Shown in pieces: positions 24,247 through 32,422 of a DNA stretch of 64,000 bases. Under the pieces are notes generated by a model. It searched no databases and was not told where the DNA came from. It saw nothing but the letters and a program-made list of their open reading frames with translations. A program made the translations under genes and the position numbers. Positions within the stretch are counted from its first letter, which is position 1, and each line of letters begins with the position of its first letter. Where the stretch lies: positions 1 to 64,000 of the forward strand of contig CAKUCW010000003.1 of assembly GCA_934643825.1 (NCBI GenBank). Direction: 5' to 3'. The DNA is from an uncultured Clostridia bacterium. GTDB lineage: Bacteria; Bacillota; Clostridia; Christensenellales; Aristaeellaceae.

Positions 24247-24798
24247 TCAGTTCTTCGCCTTGGCGAGCAATGCCTCGTGAACACCGGAAACCATGTCCAG
24301 CGTCTGATCCTTGCTGTAAGACGTGCGTCCCGACGCCTGCATCGACGCCAGACCATGCACGAAGATGTACAGCTCCTCGCTCACTGTCTTCGCCTTGTCC
24401 TTGTCCAGACCGGACTGCGCGGCTTCCGCCTCGACAATCGGGTCGCGGACGAGCAGATTGCCAAACGTCGTCATGCCGCCGTCGGCATTCATGAACATAT
24501 GAGCGAAAAGATGCGGCTGCTCATTGGCAAAACGGATATACGCTTCGCAGCTGCTCTCAAGCACATGATCTTTATCGTAATTCTGCGCCGCCACCTGCTC
24601 AAATTCGTCGTGAGCCTTCTGGTTGAGCGCATTTTTCAGGTCATCCATGCCCGAGAAATAACTGAAGATCGGCTGCGTGGAGCAATTCAGCGCTTTCGCA
24701 ACAGAGCGTGCGTTGACAGCTCTCATGCCCTCCTGGCAAAACATCGCAAACGATCTCTCCAAAATCATCTCTCGAGTGATCCTCTGTTTGGGTGGCAT
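24247..24798 (-). CDS. TetR-family transcriptional regulator
   Basis: This 183-residue repressor-like protein has an N-terminal TetR helix-turn-helix at about residues 8-55: TREMILERSFAMFCQEGMRA, then VNARSVAKALNCSTQPIFSYF (recognition helix with the STxxxxxYF pattern). The C-terminal domain is divergent and gives no ligand clue. It has its own promoter at 24,837. The neighbours are unrelated, so its target may be itself or a distant gene. The 5' region is AT-rich. Confidence 0.88.
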   Translation of the reverse strand: MPPKQRITREMILERSFAMFCQEGMRAVNARSVAKALNCSTQPIFSYFSGMDDLKNALNQKAHDEFEQVAAQNYDKDHVLESSCEAYIRFANEQPHLFAHMFMNADGGMTTFGNLLVRDPIVEAEAAQSGLDKDKAKTVSEELYIFVHGLASMQASGRTSYSKDQTLDMVSGVHEALLAKAKN

Positions 24799-24836
24799 AA
24801 TTACACTTCCTGTCGTTTTTTAAAGAATTTTGATTT

Positions 24837-24865
24837 ATGGTAACATATTCTTTTTGTTTCGTCAA
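24837..24865 (-). promoter_or_regulatory. Promoter of tetR
   Basis: On the minus strand TTGACG-N17-TACCAT, about 40 bases upstream of the ATG. The remaining gene-free, AT-rich sequence to 25,170 includes a TACACAA/TTGTGTG dyad near 24,920 but no recognisable gene. Confidence 0.55.
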
Positions 24866-25169
24866 CAGTGCCGATTCCACCGCTCAGCCCCGAATTTCCA
24901 TTATGAATCATCATGTTTTGTACACAATTTTTTGTGTGCAAACGCTTGTTTTTATTGATTTTTTTGACACGAATTTCGGCGATTTTGACTCAAAAAATTC
25001 TCAAAAAACGGGCAATGAAAAATTTTTTCACGCTCATAAAAATATTTATTTTACAAAATACGGCCGTCATCTTTCGTCCTTTCTACAACGGATGCCCTGT
25101 TTTCCCTTCAAAAATTCCATACTTGATATTCAATATTCCTTTTGCTGCCCGCTTTCCTTTTTCAGCCGG

Positions 25170-25198
25170 TTGCGCATCTTGCCCCTTCGTGATACAAT
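25170..25198 (+). promoter_or_regulatory. Promoter of the secreted peptidase-like gene
   Basis: TTGCGC-N17-TACAAT, with the -10 about 38 bases upstream of the ATG at 25,236. It supports that start over longer upstream open frames. Confidence 0.6.
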
Positions 25199-25235
25199 GA
25201 GGCTTAACAACGCAAACATTGTGAGGTTACCGATT

Positions 25236-26024
25236 ATGAAACGTCTTTTCGCGTTCTTTCTTTTCCTGCTTCTTCTCCCCTGCGCGGCGCTGGGCGAATC
25301 GCTCTCGCTCGATGACCTGAGCGACGCGCCGGAGGTGCAGACTATCGACTATATCCCCGACACGCAGGACGCCGCCGTAACGGGCGACAGCGCCGCACGC
25401 GAGGATTGGATCGACCGCATCATTGCGCTCGCGCAGACGCTTTATACGCAGGCAAACGGACGCGCCCAGCGTGCGCAGTACAGCGGCGACATCTACGTCT
25501 GCAAGAACTTCACCGTTCATCTCTTCCGCGAAACCTGCGGGGATTTCCGCATGGCGGAGTATCCCGATGTACCGCTCGTCATCCCCAACAACCAGACGAA
25601 AGCGGACTGTGCGCCCTATGTCTACGGCGTAGAATGGCAGGATATCCCCGCCAGCGAGGGCAATCCGTTTTACGCGGCGGCAACTTTCCGCTATGACGAC
25701 AGCCTGAGCAAGGAAGAAAACCGCGAAAAGGCTCGCGAGTTTCTCCGGCAGGTCAAGCGCGGCGATTACTTCCAGATGGCGGCGAATTACTACTACGGCG
25801 TCGGCGCACACAGCATGATCTTCATCGCCGATTACGACCCACAGACGGATACCGTTCACTGGGCAGATTCCAACATGAAGGGAAAGAGCGTAAGCGGCGT
25901 TCGCTACGCCTACGTTCAGTTTGACGCAGAAAAGAACATCGACTGGTTTGTCGATGCGTTTTGCCGAAAGAAATACGGCGCAACGATCTATCGTCTGCGC
26001 GATGACATCATCTACGCAAACTAA
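25236..26024 (+). CDS. Secreted papain-fold (NlpC/P60 or CHAP-like) protein, family unknown
   Basis: This 262-residue protein opens with a signal peptide (MKRLFAFFLFLLLLPCAALG). I do not recognise the exact family. The mature part has the layout of papain-like cell-wall hydrolases: a Cys at the start of a helix (DIYVCKNFTVHLFRE, about residue 88), a strand with His (VGAHSMIFIADY, about 192) and a polar partner strand (VHWADSNMKG, about 207). These would form a Cys-His-Asp/Asn triad. The target could be peptidoglycan or a peptide; this is inference from motif order. The start at 25,236 is fixed by the promoter at 25,170 and by the signal peptide position. The stop is followed directly by motif M copy 2. 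Confidence 0.6.
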   Translation: MKRLFAFFLFLLLLPCAALGESLSLDDLSDAPEVQTIDYIPDTQDAAVTGDSAAREDWIDRIIALAQTLYTQANGRAQRAQYSGDIYVCKNFTVHLFRETCGDFRMAEYPDVPLVIPNNQTKADCAPYVYGVEWQDIPASEGNPFYAAATFRYDDSLSKEENREKAREFLRQVKRGDYFQMAANYYYGVGAHSMIFIADYDPQTDTVHWADSNMKGKSVSGVRYAYVQFDAEKNIDWFVDAFCRKKYGATIYRLRDDIIYAN

Positions 26025-26058
26025 ATGGGCTGAGCCCATCTTCACTTCCGCCGAAATA
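26025..26058 (+). other. Conserved 3' motif M, copy 2
   Basis: ATGGGCTGAGCCCAT followed by CTTCACTTCCGCCGAAAT, starting on the base after the stop codon of the peptidase-like gene. See copy 1 at 18,188. Confidence 0.6.
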
Positions 26059-26062
26059 ATTC

Positions 26063-26104
26063 AAAAAAGAGGTCTGGGACAATTCCCAAACCTCTTTTTT
26101 TCTT
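26063..26104. terminator. Bidirectional terminator between convergent genes
   Basis: AAAAAAGAGGTCTGGGA and TTCCCAAACCTCTTTTTT form a long stem usable in both directions, between the peptidase-like gene and the CDF gene. Confidence 0.85.
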
Positions 26105-26115
26105 TAGCGGATGAC

Positions 26116-27285
26116 TCATTCCGTATAGCTATGCTCCAGCGTTGCAACGCAGCAATACCCCGGGTATTCCTTCTCCATTTCCGAGGCGATTCGCCGCTGA
26201 ATCTCCGCCTCGCTCAGCTTCACATCAAACGGCACAATGCAGTCAAACACGACATTCACCCGCAGCTTGCCCGGCACAATGCGCAGATCATGGATCGTCA
26301 TCTTCGGATCAATGTCCCTGCAAATCGCGCTGACCGCTTCCTTCAGCGCAGGCACACGCGGGTCGTCCGTCGCAATCGGGTCATAATGTACGACCAGATG
26401 CAGCTTTTCGTCCTTCAAGAAGTCCCGCTCAATGGCGTCGAGGATATCATGGCTGGCAATCGGATCTTCCCGGGCAGACATTTCCACATGCACGCTGGCG
26501 AACTGCCGCCCCGGACCGTAATCGTGAATCATCAAATCATGCACACCCAGCACGCCCGGATACGCCATAATCTTATCCCGGATATGGCGCACGGTTTCCG
26601 GCGAAGGCGCTTTGCCGAGCAGCGGATCGAGCGTGTCCCTGACCAGCGAAAAGCCGCTGACCAGAATAAACACCGCGACTGCCGCGCCGACATAGCCATC
26701 CAAATCAAGTCCTGTTTTCTTCGCCAAGATTGTGCAGATCAATACCGCGCTGGTCGTAATCACGTCGTTTCGGCTGTCGCTCGCCGTCGCCTCCAGCGTG
26801 GTCGAACTGATCCGCCTGCCGATATTTCGATTAAAGAACATCATCCAGAGCTTCACCAAGATGGATGCCGCCAGAATGAGGACGGTCAGCAGGCTGAACG
26901 CCACCGGCTCAGGCGAAAAAATCTTCTGCACGCTGCTCTTGAGCAGTTCAACGCCGATGGCGAGAATCATCACCGCGACCATCAGTCCGGAGAGGTATTC
27001 ATACCGTCCGTGTCCGTAGGGATGTTCGGCGTCCGCGGGCTTATCCGCCAGCTTAAAACCGATCAGGCTGATCAGGCTCGATGACGCATCCGACAGGTTA
27101 TTGACCGCGTCCGCCATGACCGCGACCGAGCCGCTGAGCAATCCCGCCAGCAGCTTTCCCGCAAACAAAAGCACATTGCAGCTTATTCCGACGATACTCG
27201 CCGTCATGCCGTATGCGCCGCGCACGCGCTCATCCTTCACGTTTTCATAATCCGGTATCCGTTTGACAATAGCATCCGTCAACAT
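26116..27285 (-). CDS. Cation diffusion facilitator (metal exporter)
   Basis: This 389-residue CDF protein exports divalent metals (Zn, Mn, Fe or Co) by proton antiport. Its membrane domain carries AVMADAVNNLSDASSS (helix II metal site) and EHPYGHGRYEYLSGL, then SNxxxSxxxTTLEATASDSRNDVI-type helix V residues (seen as LEATASDSRNDVITT, second site half). The C-terminal cytosolic domain (about 210-300, GVHDLMIHDYGPGRQFASVH) is the regulatory ferredoxin-like fold. A further C-terminal extension of about 85 residues repeats a ferredoxin-like pattern (MTIHDLRIVPGKLRVNVVF), making it longer than the usual 300 residues. Its metal cannot be assigned. Confidence 0.9.
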   Translation of the reverse strand: MLTDAIVKRIPDYENVKDERVRGAYGMTASIVGISCNVLLFAGKLLAGLLSGSVAVMADAVNNLSDASSSLISLIGFKLADKPADAEHPYGHGRYEYLSGLMVAVMILAIGVELLKSSVQKIFSPEPVAFSLLTVLILAASILVKLWMMFFNRNIGRRISSTTLEATASDSRNDVITTSAVLICTILAKKTGLDLDGYVGAAVAVFILVSGFSLVRDTLDPLLGKAPSPETVRHIRDKIMAYPGVLGVHDLMIHDYGPGRQFASVHVEMSAREDPIASHDILDAIERDFLKDEKLHLVVHYDPIATDDPRVPALKEAVSAICRDIDPKMTIHDLRIVPGKLRVNVVFDCIVPFDVKLSEAEIQRRIASEMEKEYPGYCCVATLEHSYTE

Positions 27286-27720
27286 GAAACAAACACTTCC
27301 TTATCCCCGCCGCGGCAGAGCGCTCGCCATGGATCGGAACATTCCGCCCGGCTGAATAAACGCCTTTTATCCATCCGCATTTTGCCGATGGATTTTTCTT
27401 TTCGCCGCGGTTTTCATTGTACTCCGGGGAGAATCAAGCGTCCGCCCCTACCATAATGGCTATTTTGTATCATATTCGCCGTCTTTCCGGTTTTTCCTTC
27501 CATGTTAGTAGAACCTATTTTAAATCAATCAGAAGGTTTTCGGGCATTGACGACGGATAGAAATGGGTCAACGGTGCATTTTGTATTAAAAACAGCCCTG
27601 CTTAGAAACGGGGCTGTGGAAAAAAGCGGTGTGATCTATCTATGTGGGAACAGCCCCACTTGCAAATTAAAGCAGCAATCCAAAAGTGATCGTTCGAGCA
27701 AGCCGAACTTGATCGTCCGC
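27286..27720. other. Gene-free stretch upstream of the CDF gene
   Basis: There is a hairpin ATCCATC...GATGGAT with T tail at 27,369-27,398, then increasingly AT-rich sequence with small dyads such as ACAGCCC/GGGGCTGT at 27,591-27,617. A 74-codon open frame at 27,502 lacks a ribosome site and a homology I recognise. No metal riboswitch pattern was found in the CDF leader. Confidence 0.4.
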
Positions 27721-28461
27721 TCATGATTTTCTTGCTTTTATCAGTAAAAAATCCGGTTTATGAAGCAAATCCTTGTAATGCGGATACTTTTCAAGCAGTT
27801 CATCCGTCGGCAGCGGCTCGATCATTTTTTCAATCGTAAAGCCTTCTTCTATCAAAGTATTCACGATCGTAGAGAATGTTCGATGATACTTTTTAACGTT
27901 CTCAATAAACCACTCCGATTCTCTTTCTCCTTCAACGCTGTAATACGCAAGGTTTAAATGCACTTTATTTCCATTTTCATCCTTCGTCCATCGGTTGCCG
28001 CCCGAATGGCATGTGCATAATGGATTTTCTTGCGAGAAAATAAGCACGCCTTTCTCCTCCAGCAAGTTATGCACATCTCGGATTACTCCCCTAAAATCCT
28101 CAACATAATGAAACGCCAGTGAACTGACCACAACATCAAACGTTTCCTGTAACTGCGCTATTTCCTCCATCGGCATATGAATATATCTTATTTTTGAATC
28201 AGAATTTTCAGTCCTTGCCACTTCCAGCATCTTCTGAGATATGTCAATCCCAACGACTTTTTCTGCTCCATAATCAACGATCTTTTTACAATGCTCTCCG
28301 AATCCGCATCCCAAATCCAGAACTCTTTTTCCTTTCAATTCGGGCATCATGGAAAACAACGCAGGAATTTCAAACAAATTGTTTGCGTTGACCTGATTAT
28401 CCCTTATTTTCTTATACCCTGAAAAAAACACTTCATCGTCGTATATATTCTGCCGAGCCAT
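27721..28461 (-). CDS. Class I SAM-dependent methyltransferase (small-molecule type)
   Basis: This 246-residue Rossmann methyltransferase has motif I VLDLGCGFGEHCKKI near residue 45, the acidic ribose loop VVGIDISQKMLEVA, and FDVVVSSLAFHYVEDF (motif IV). It resembles UbiE/BioC-like methyltransferases with unassigned substrates. The gene and its flanks are clearly AT-richer than every neighbour (many AAA, TTT and ATA codons), which suggests recent horizontal acquisition. No mobile-element genes border it. Confidence 0.85.
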   Translation of the reverse strand: MARQNIYDDEVFFSGYKKIRDNQVNANNLFEIPALFSMMPELKGKRVLDLGCGFGEHCKKIVDYGAEKVVGIDISQKMLEVARTENSDSKIRYIHMPMEEIAQLQETFDVVVSSLAFHYVEDFRGVIRDVHNLLEEKGVLIFSQENPLCTCHSGGNRWTKDENGNKVHLNLAYYSVEGERESEWFIENVKKYHRTFSTIVNTLIEEGFTIEKMIEPLPTDELLEKYPHYKDLLHKPDFLLIKARKS

Positions 28462-28587
28462 TTCAATCCTCCGTAAATTCCCGATTTCTTACCGTCAACT
28501 AAATATAGCACACATCAAACGCCGATGACAATACGCAATCTCGCGCACCTTCCCATGCTGCATCCTTTTTTCTGCCAACTTGCGGAT

Positions 28588-29181
28588 TCACGCATTCGTT
28601 CGAAGCAGCTCCATCCGCTCGATGAGCCTTCGTCCCTGTCCCGCGGGCGCGGTCATCGCCAGAACGGTATCCACCCTCGCAATATTGGACGCAAGCCGCG
28701 TCACAATGCCTGCGCATTGGTCAAATCGTTCCGGCGCTTTCAGCGGCGCAAATCGAAGCGGAACGACCGCGTCATATTGCGGCAGTCTGTCCGCCGCATG
28801 CGGCTCCATGAGCAGCGCCGCCGCAGCCGCATCGCCCGCCAGCCGCATGGAAAGATAGCGCAGCAGCACAGTCTGCGCCGCCCGTTCCTGCGCCTGCTCA
28901 TCGGGCTGTTCGTCGGTTTCCGGACGGATTTCAAGCTGGATGACGCCGTCTGCCCACAGGAGCGCATAGCCGACCGTTTCCGGCTCAAGCCGCGCAATGC
29001 TGCCGTTTTGAAGCACCATTTCCAGCGCCACGGGTTTTGTTTTCCCATCCAGCGGAAAGAACTGAATGAACACTTCGGCGTTTTCTGAGGCGGGGAACGT
29101 CTGTCCTTCCCCGTCCACCGGACCGCAAAACTGCCCATTGACCCAGAGCAGCCCGCGCACGGCGCTCTCCATTTCGATCAT
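28588..29181 (-). CDS. Hypothetical protein at the end of the dgoK run
   Basis: This is a 197-residue, soluble, acidic protein of no recognised family. The N-terminal half is strand-rich (LLWVNGQFCGPVDGEGQTF, VFIQFFPLD, PVALEMVLQNGSIARL, YALLWADGVIQLEIRP). The C-terminal half is helical and Ala/Arg-rich (LLRYLSMRLAGDAAAAALL, ending RRLIERMELLRTNA). The ATG at 29,181 is chosen over a start 27 codons upstream, which would overlap the terminator region of dgoK. A GGTGGG element lies upstream. The tail end of the frame is GC-rich with strong coding bias, so it is probably a real gene. Confidence 0.55.
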   Translation of the reverse strand: MIEMESAVRGLLWVNGQFCGPVDGEGQTFPASENAEVFIQFFPLDGKTKPVALEMVLQNGSIARLEPETVGYALLWADGVIQLEIRPETDEQPDEQAQERAAQTVLLRYLSMRLAGDAAAAALLMEPHAADRLPQYDAVVPLRFAPLKAPERFDQCAGIVTRLASNIARVDTVLAMTAPAGQGRRLIERMELLRTNA

Positions 29182-29220
29182 ACAGCGCACATACCCACCC
29201 TCTCTCGGAAGATGGGTATG

Positions 29221-29253
29221 CAAAAAGAGGGAGCGTCTATGCACTCCCCCCTT
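29221..29253 (-). terminator. Terminator after dgoK
   Basis: On the minus strand GGGAG...CTCCC with a GGGGG-rich stem, followed by TCTTTTTG. It separates dgoK from the hypothetical gene. Confidence 0.6.
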
Positions 29254-29272
29254 TAAAAACAATCCTTCTCTT

Positions 29273-30346
29273 TTAGCCGCCGATTTTCAAAGCGCCGCTG
29301 ACGCCCATTTTCGCGGAAATCTCACGCGGAACGGCAATCGCGCCCTCGTGCCCCAACGCACCCAGTACGTCGATCATCGCCTGCTGCACAGGCGCTTTTC
29401 CCGCGACATAGATTCTCGGCAGAAGAATGTCGTGCATCGGCTCAACCGTCGGCGGAAAGCCGAGTGCCGCGCCTACGCCGAGCGACTGAATCACCGTGCC
29501 CGTCGGGAGCGGAACCTCCTCCGGCTCATCGGGAAGGAAATCCTCCATCGCCTGCACGTCCAGCGCCAGCGCCGCGCCGAGCAGATAGCTCTGAATCTCC
29601 GCCTTGCTTCGCTTGCCCAGCGTCCTCAGAATCCGTCCGGAGAATGCCGCACGCCCCAACCCGCTTTGCGAGCAAGCCCATGCGCCCTCCATCGCCATCT
29701 CGCTGACATAGGCTTCCGGCGTCACAAACGCGCTTCCGACCGCATCGGCAAGAAGGGTATGATGGGTCATCGCGTCCAGAAGCTCTCCGGATATGGACGT
29801 CATGCAGCCGAGAATCTTTCCCTCTTCGCTCATCGCAACGAATTTGTTGTGCGAACCGGGCAGGACAAGCATCGCCTTCTCCTTCAGCCCCAGCAGGTCA
29901 TACAGTCCGATGGCTTCCGTTTCCTCTCCGCGCATCATATCCATCATGCTGAAGTTTTCCAGATCCACGGGCGCGGCAAAGTTACGCACGCCGGGGATGA
30001 ACATGATGGGGAACGGCGCGATTTCCGGGAAGACCTGCTCACGCATCGCGTTTTTCAGATCCTGCTCCGACGCGGGCGCGGATACATGCGGAATTTCGAG
30101 CAGACCCATGTCGCTGGTAATCATGCCGTAGGCGATGCAGCGGTGCACGTCGCCCGCTTCAAGCCCGTTCCTGCCGAGCAGCTGCGCGATGCATTCCGCA
30201 AGTGTCGTTTTCAGATAGCTGTTGTTTCCGTCTACTGCGGTATGGCGGACGCCGCCGTCCCTCGCTATGCTGTCCAGCGGTTTGCGCTCGTCGCTGAGCA
30301 GCGTCACGCGCAGGTTCGTCGTTCCGCCGTCAATGATGAGAATCAT
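29273..30346 (-). CDS. dgoK: 2-dehydro-3-deoxygalactonokinase
   Basis: This 357-residue sugar kinase of the DgoK family phosphorylates 2-keto-3-deoxygalactonate on the 6-hydroxyl. The ASKHA-type N-terminal phosphate loop IIDGGTTNLRVTLL is intact, followed by GMITSDMGLLEIPH and LVLPGSHNKFVAM, both characteristic of DgoK. The ATG at 30,346 overlaps the aldolase stop by 4 nt and has GGGAGG seven bases upstream; a start five codons earlier lacks this. Together with the aldolase it makes the last two steps of the De Ley-Doudoroff galactonate pathway. No dehydratase or transporter is beside them. Confidence 0.9.
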   Translation of the reverse strand: MILIIDGGTTNLRVTLLSDERKPLDSIARDGGVRHTAVDGNNSYLKTTLAECIAQLLGRNGLEAGDVHRCIAYGMITSDMGLLEIPHVSAPASEQDLKNAMREQVFPEIAPFPIMFIPGVRNFAAPVDLENFSMMDMMRGEETEAIGLYDLLGLKEKAMLVLPGSHNKFVAMSEEGKILGCMTSISGELLDAMTHHTLLADAVGSAFVTPEAYVSEMAMEGAWACSQSGLGRAAFSGRILRTLGKRSKAEIQSYLLGAALALDVQAMEDFLPDEPEEVPLPTGTVIQSLGVGAALGFPPTVEPMHDILLPRIYVAGKAPVQQAMIDVLGALGHEGAIAVPREISAKMGVSGALKIGG

Positions 30347-31014
30347 TTCGCCGCCTCCCATTCCGCGATTGCCTGCGTGAACGCCTTCGCCCGCGCTTCA
30401 ACCGCCGCGTAATCTCCCTCTCGCACAGCCTTTGCCGGCACGAGCTGACCGCCCACGCCAAAGCCGCACACGCCCGCGTTCAGGAATTCACTCACGTTTT
30501 CCGGTTTGACTCCGCCGACCGCCGTCATCGGGATATGCGCCAGCGGCGCACGAACCGCCTTGATATACCCCACGCCAAGCTCGCCCGCCGGGAACAGCTT
30601 CACGATATCCGCGCCCGCGTTATGCGCCGCAACGATCTCCGTCGGCGTAAGCGCACCGGGCATGGAGACCATGCCGAGCTGACGCGTCCGGCGGATGACG
30701 CCGTAATCCACGTTCGGCGAAATGACCAGGCAGGCGCCCGCGTCGCATGCTGCTTCAACCTCCGGAACGGTCAGCGCCGTGCCGCAGCCGACCAGCATGC
30801 TGCTGCCGTATTTTTCAACCGTGTGGCGAATCTTTTCCGCATTCTCGCGGAGGCAATCCTCGCCGTCGTGGTCAAACGTAAATTCCAGAATGCGCACGCC
30901 GCCAGCCGCCAGCGCTTCCACCACGCCGTCCAGCTTTTCCATCGGAACGCCGCGCAGAATCGCAATCAGCTTCTCCCGGCGAATCGCCGTCAAAACCTCA
31001 TGATGAGAAAGCAT
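30343..31014 (-). CDS. 2-dehydro-3-deoxyphosphogluconate/phosphogalactonate aldolase
   Basis: This 223-residue class I aldolase (KDPG/KDPGal family, Eda/DgoA) cleaves the 6-phospho-2-keto-3-deoxy acid to pyruvate and glyceraldehyde 3-phosphate. The catalytic Glu lies in RILEFTFDHDG, the Schiff-base Lys in DIVKLFPAGELG, and the phosphate loop in TAVGGVKPENVSEFLNAG. LVGCGTALTVPEV is also a family signature. The neighbouring DgoK suggests the galactonate version, but the family cannot be split reliably by eye. It follows the dipeptidase gene by 17 bases. Confidence 0.92.
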   Translation of the reverse strand: MLSHHEVLTAIRREKLIAILRGVPMEKLDGVVEALAAGGVRILEFTFDHDGEDCLRENAEKIRHTVEKYGSSMLVGCGTALTVPEVEAACDAGACLVISPNVDYGVIRRTRQLGMVSMPGALTPTEIVAAHNAGADIVKLFPAGELGVGYIKAVRAPLAHIPMTAVGGVKPENVSEFLNAGVCGFGVGGQLVPAKAVREGDYAAVEARAKAFTQAIAEWEAAK

Positions 31015-31031
31015 GCTTTTTTCCTCCCTGT

Positions 31032-32405
31032 TTATGCGCAGAGCGCAAGGATTGCGTAAGCGTAAATCCGCGCCGCTTTGACAAAGTTGGCAACGTCAAT
31101 GCTCTCATTCGCCTGATGCTCAAGCTCCAGTTCGCCCGGGAAGAGCATGCCGTAAGCCACGCCTTCCTTCAGGTGACGCGCATATGTGCCGCCGCCGATG
31201 GCAAACGGCTTCGCGTCCGCGCCCGTGATGGTGTTGTAAACATCCATCAGCTTGACGACCAGCTCGCTGCTTTCCGGAACATGATGCGGCTGGCTCGCGT
31301 GCGTCGGCTCAAGCGCAAAGCCCGCCGGCGCAAGGCGCTTGGCGACCGTTTCGCTGATGGTGCGGTCATTGAAGAACACCGGGAAACGGCAGTCAAACGT
31401 CACATTCAGCTTGCCTTCCTTCGCAGAGAGCAGACCGAGATTGATGGTCAGCTTGCCGGAAACCGCGTCGCTGCCCGCAATGCCCAGGTTCGCGCCCTCC
31501 GAACCTTCGCCCGCCGCTTCATCCAGCAGCGCGATCGGCGCACCGCCGATGCCCAGCTTGTTCAGCACGGCAATGAGCATCTTCGCGGCGTTCTTGCCCT
31601 TCTCCGGGAAGGACGCGTGCGCGGCAACGCCGGTCACCGTCAAGCGGGTGTTTCCGTCCACCAGTTCGGTTTCCAGCTGGCAGTCCTCGTCATCGACATC
31701 AAACGCATCGGCAGCCGCTTCGCGCCAGTCGCCCGCCAAAATCGCCGTCGCCAGATTCGGAACGATGTTGCAGCGCGTGCCGGATGCGATTTCAAGCAGA
31801 CGATCATCCGCCATCGGTGCATGGAGGGTGAGCTGCATGATGCCCTTTTCGGTATTGATGAGCGGGAAATTAGCGTCCGGAGAGAAGCCCATATCCGGCA
31901 GACCGACCTTCTTCTCGTAGTACTTCAAATCTTCCATGCCGCATTCCTCGTCGCAGCCCAGAATCAGGCGGCAGCGGCGGCGCAGCGGAATACCCGCGTC
32001 CATAATCGCCTTCATGCCAAAGAGCGCGGCAACGCCGGGTCCCTTGTCATCGCTGGTTCCGCGTCCGATCATGCGTCCGTCGATGATCTCCGCGCCGTAA
32101 GGATCATGGTTCCAGCCGTCGCCCTCGGGCACGACATCCAGATGCGCCAGCACCGCCACGACGTCATCGCCCGAACCGATTTCCGTGTCGCAGCAATATC
32201 CGTCCACGTCGCGGGGCTCAAATCCCAGACGCTTCAAATCCGCCATCGCGGTATCCAGCGCACGGCGCACGTCCGCGCCAAACGGCGCATTCTCCGCGCT
32301 TCTCTCGGCACGCACGCTCGGCACGCGCACCCAGCGCTGAAGGGTCTGCACCATATCGCCTTTAAGAGCGGCGAGCGCCGCATCCAGCTTTTCATTGTAC
32401 TGCAT
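31032..32405 (-). CDS. Sapep/PepV-family dinuclear metallopeptidase (dipeptidase)
   Basis: This 457-residue M20-clan peptidase resembles Lactobacillus PepV and the staphylococcal Mn-dependent Sapep. Metal-ligand motifs are visible in order: VLAHLDVVPEG (His), GRGTSDDKGPGVAA (bridging Asp and neighbours), ILGCDEECGMEDL (catalytic Glu and ligand), FSPDANFP (Asp), and the C-terminal GGTYARHL with the last His. The large lid/dimerisation insertion lies between about 185 and 385. It cleaves dipeptides in the cytosol. It sits in the run with MalY/PatB and the aldolase without an obvious metabolic link. Confidence 0.9.
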   Translation of the reverse strand: MQYNEKLDAALAALKGDMVQTLQRWVRVPSVRAERSAENAPFGADVRRALDTAMADLKRLGFEPRDVDGYCCDTEIGSGDDVVAVLAHLDVVPEGDGWNHDPYGAEIIDGRMIGRGTSDDKGPGVAALFGMKAIMDAGIPLRRRCRLILGCDEECGMEDLKYYEKKVGLPDMGFSPDANFPLINTEKGIMQLTLHAPMADDRLLEIASGTRCNIVPNLATAILAGDWREAAADAFDVDDEDCQLETELVDGNTRLTVTGVAAHASFPEKGKNAAKMLIAVLNKLGIGGAPIALLDEAAGEGSEGANLGIAGSDAVSGKLTINLGLLSAKEGKLNVTFDCRFPVFFNDRTISETVAKRLAPAGFALEPTHASQPHHVPESSELVVKLMDVYNTITGADAKPFAIGGGTYARHLKEGVAYGMLFPGELELEHQANESIDVANFVKAARIYAYAILALCA

Positions 32406-32422
32406 CAGAATTTTCCTCCTTT

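Noticed and set aside
27286..27420. Metal riboswitch (NiCo or yybP-ykoY type) in the CDF leader
   Set aside because: The conserved cores of those riboswitches were not found; only a simple hairpin is visible.
27502..27726. 74-codon open frame in the AT-rich gap near 27.6 kb
   Set aside because: No ribosome site, low coding bias, overlaps small hairpins, and no recognised homology.
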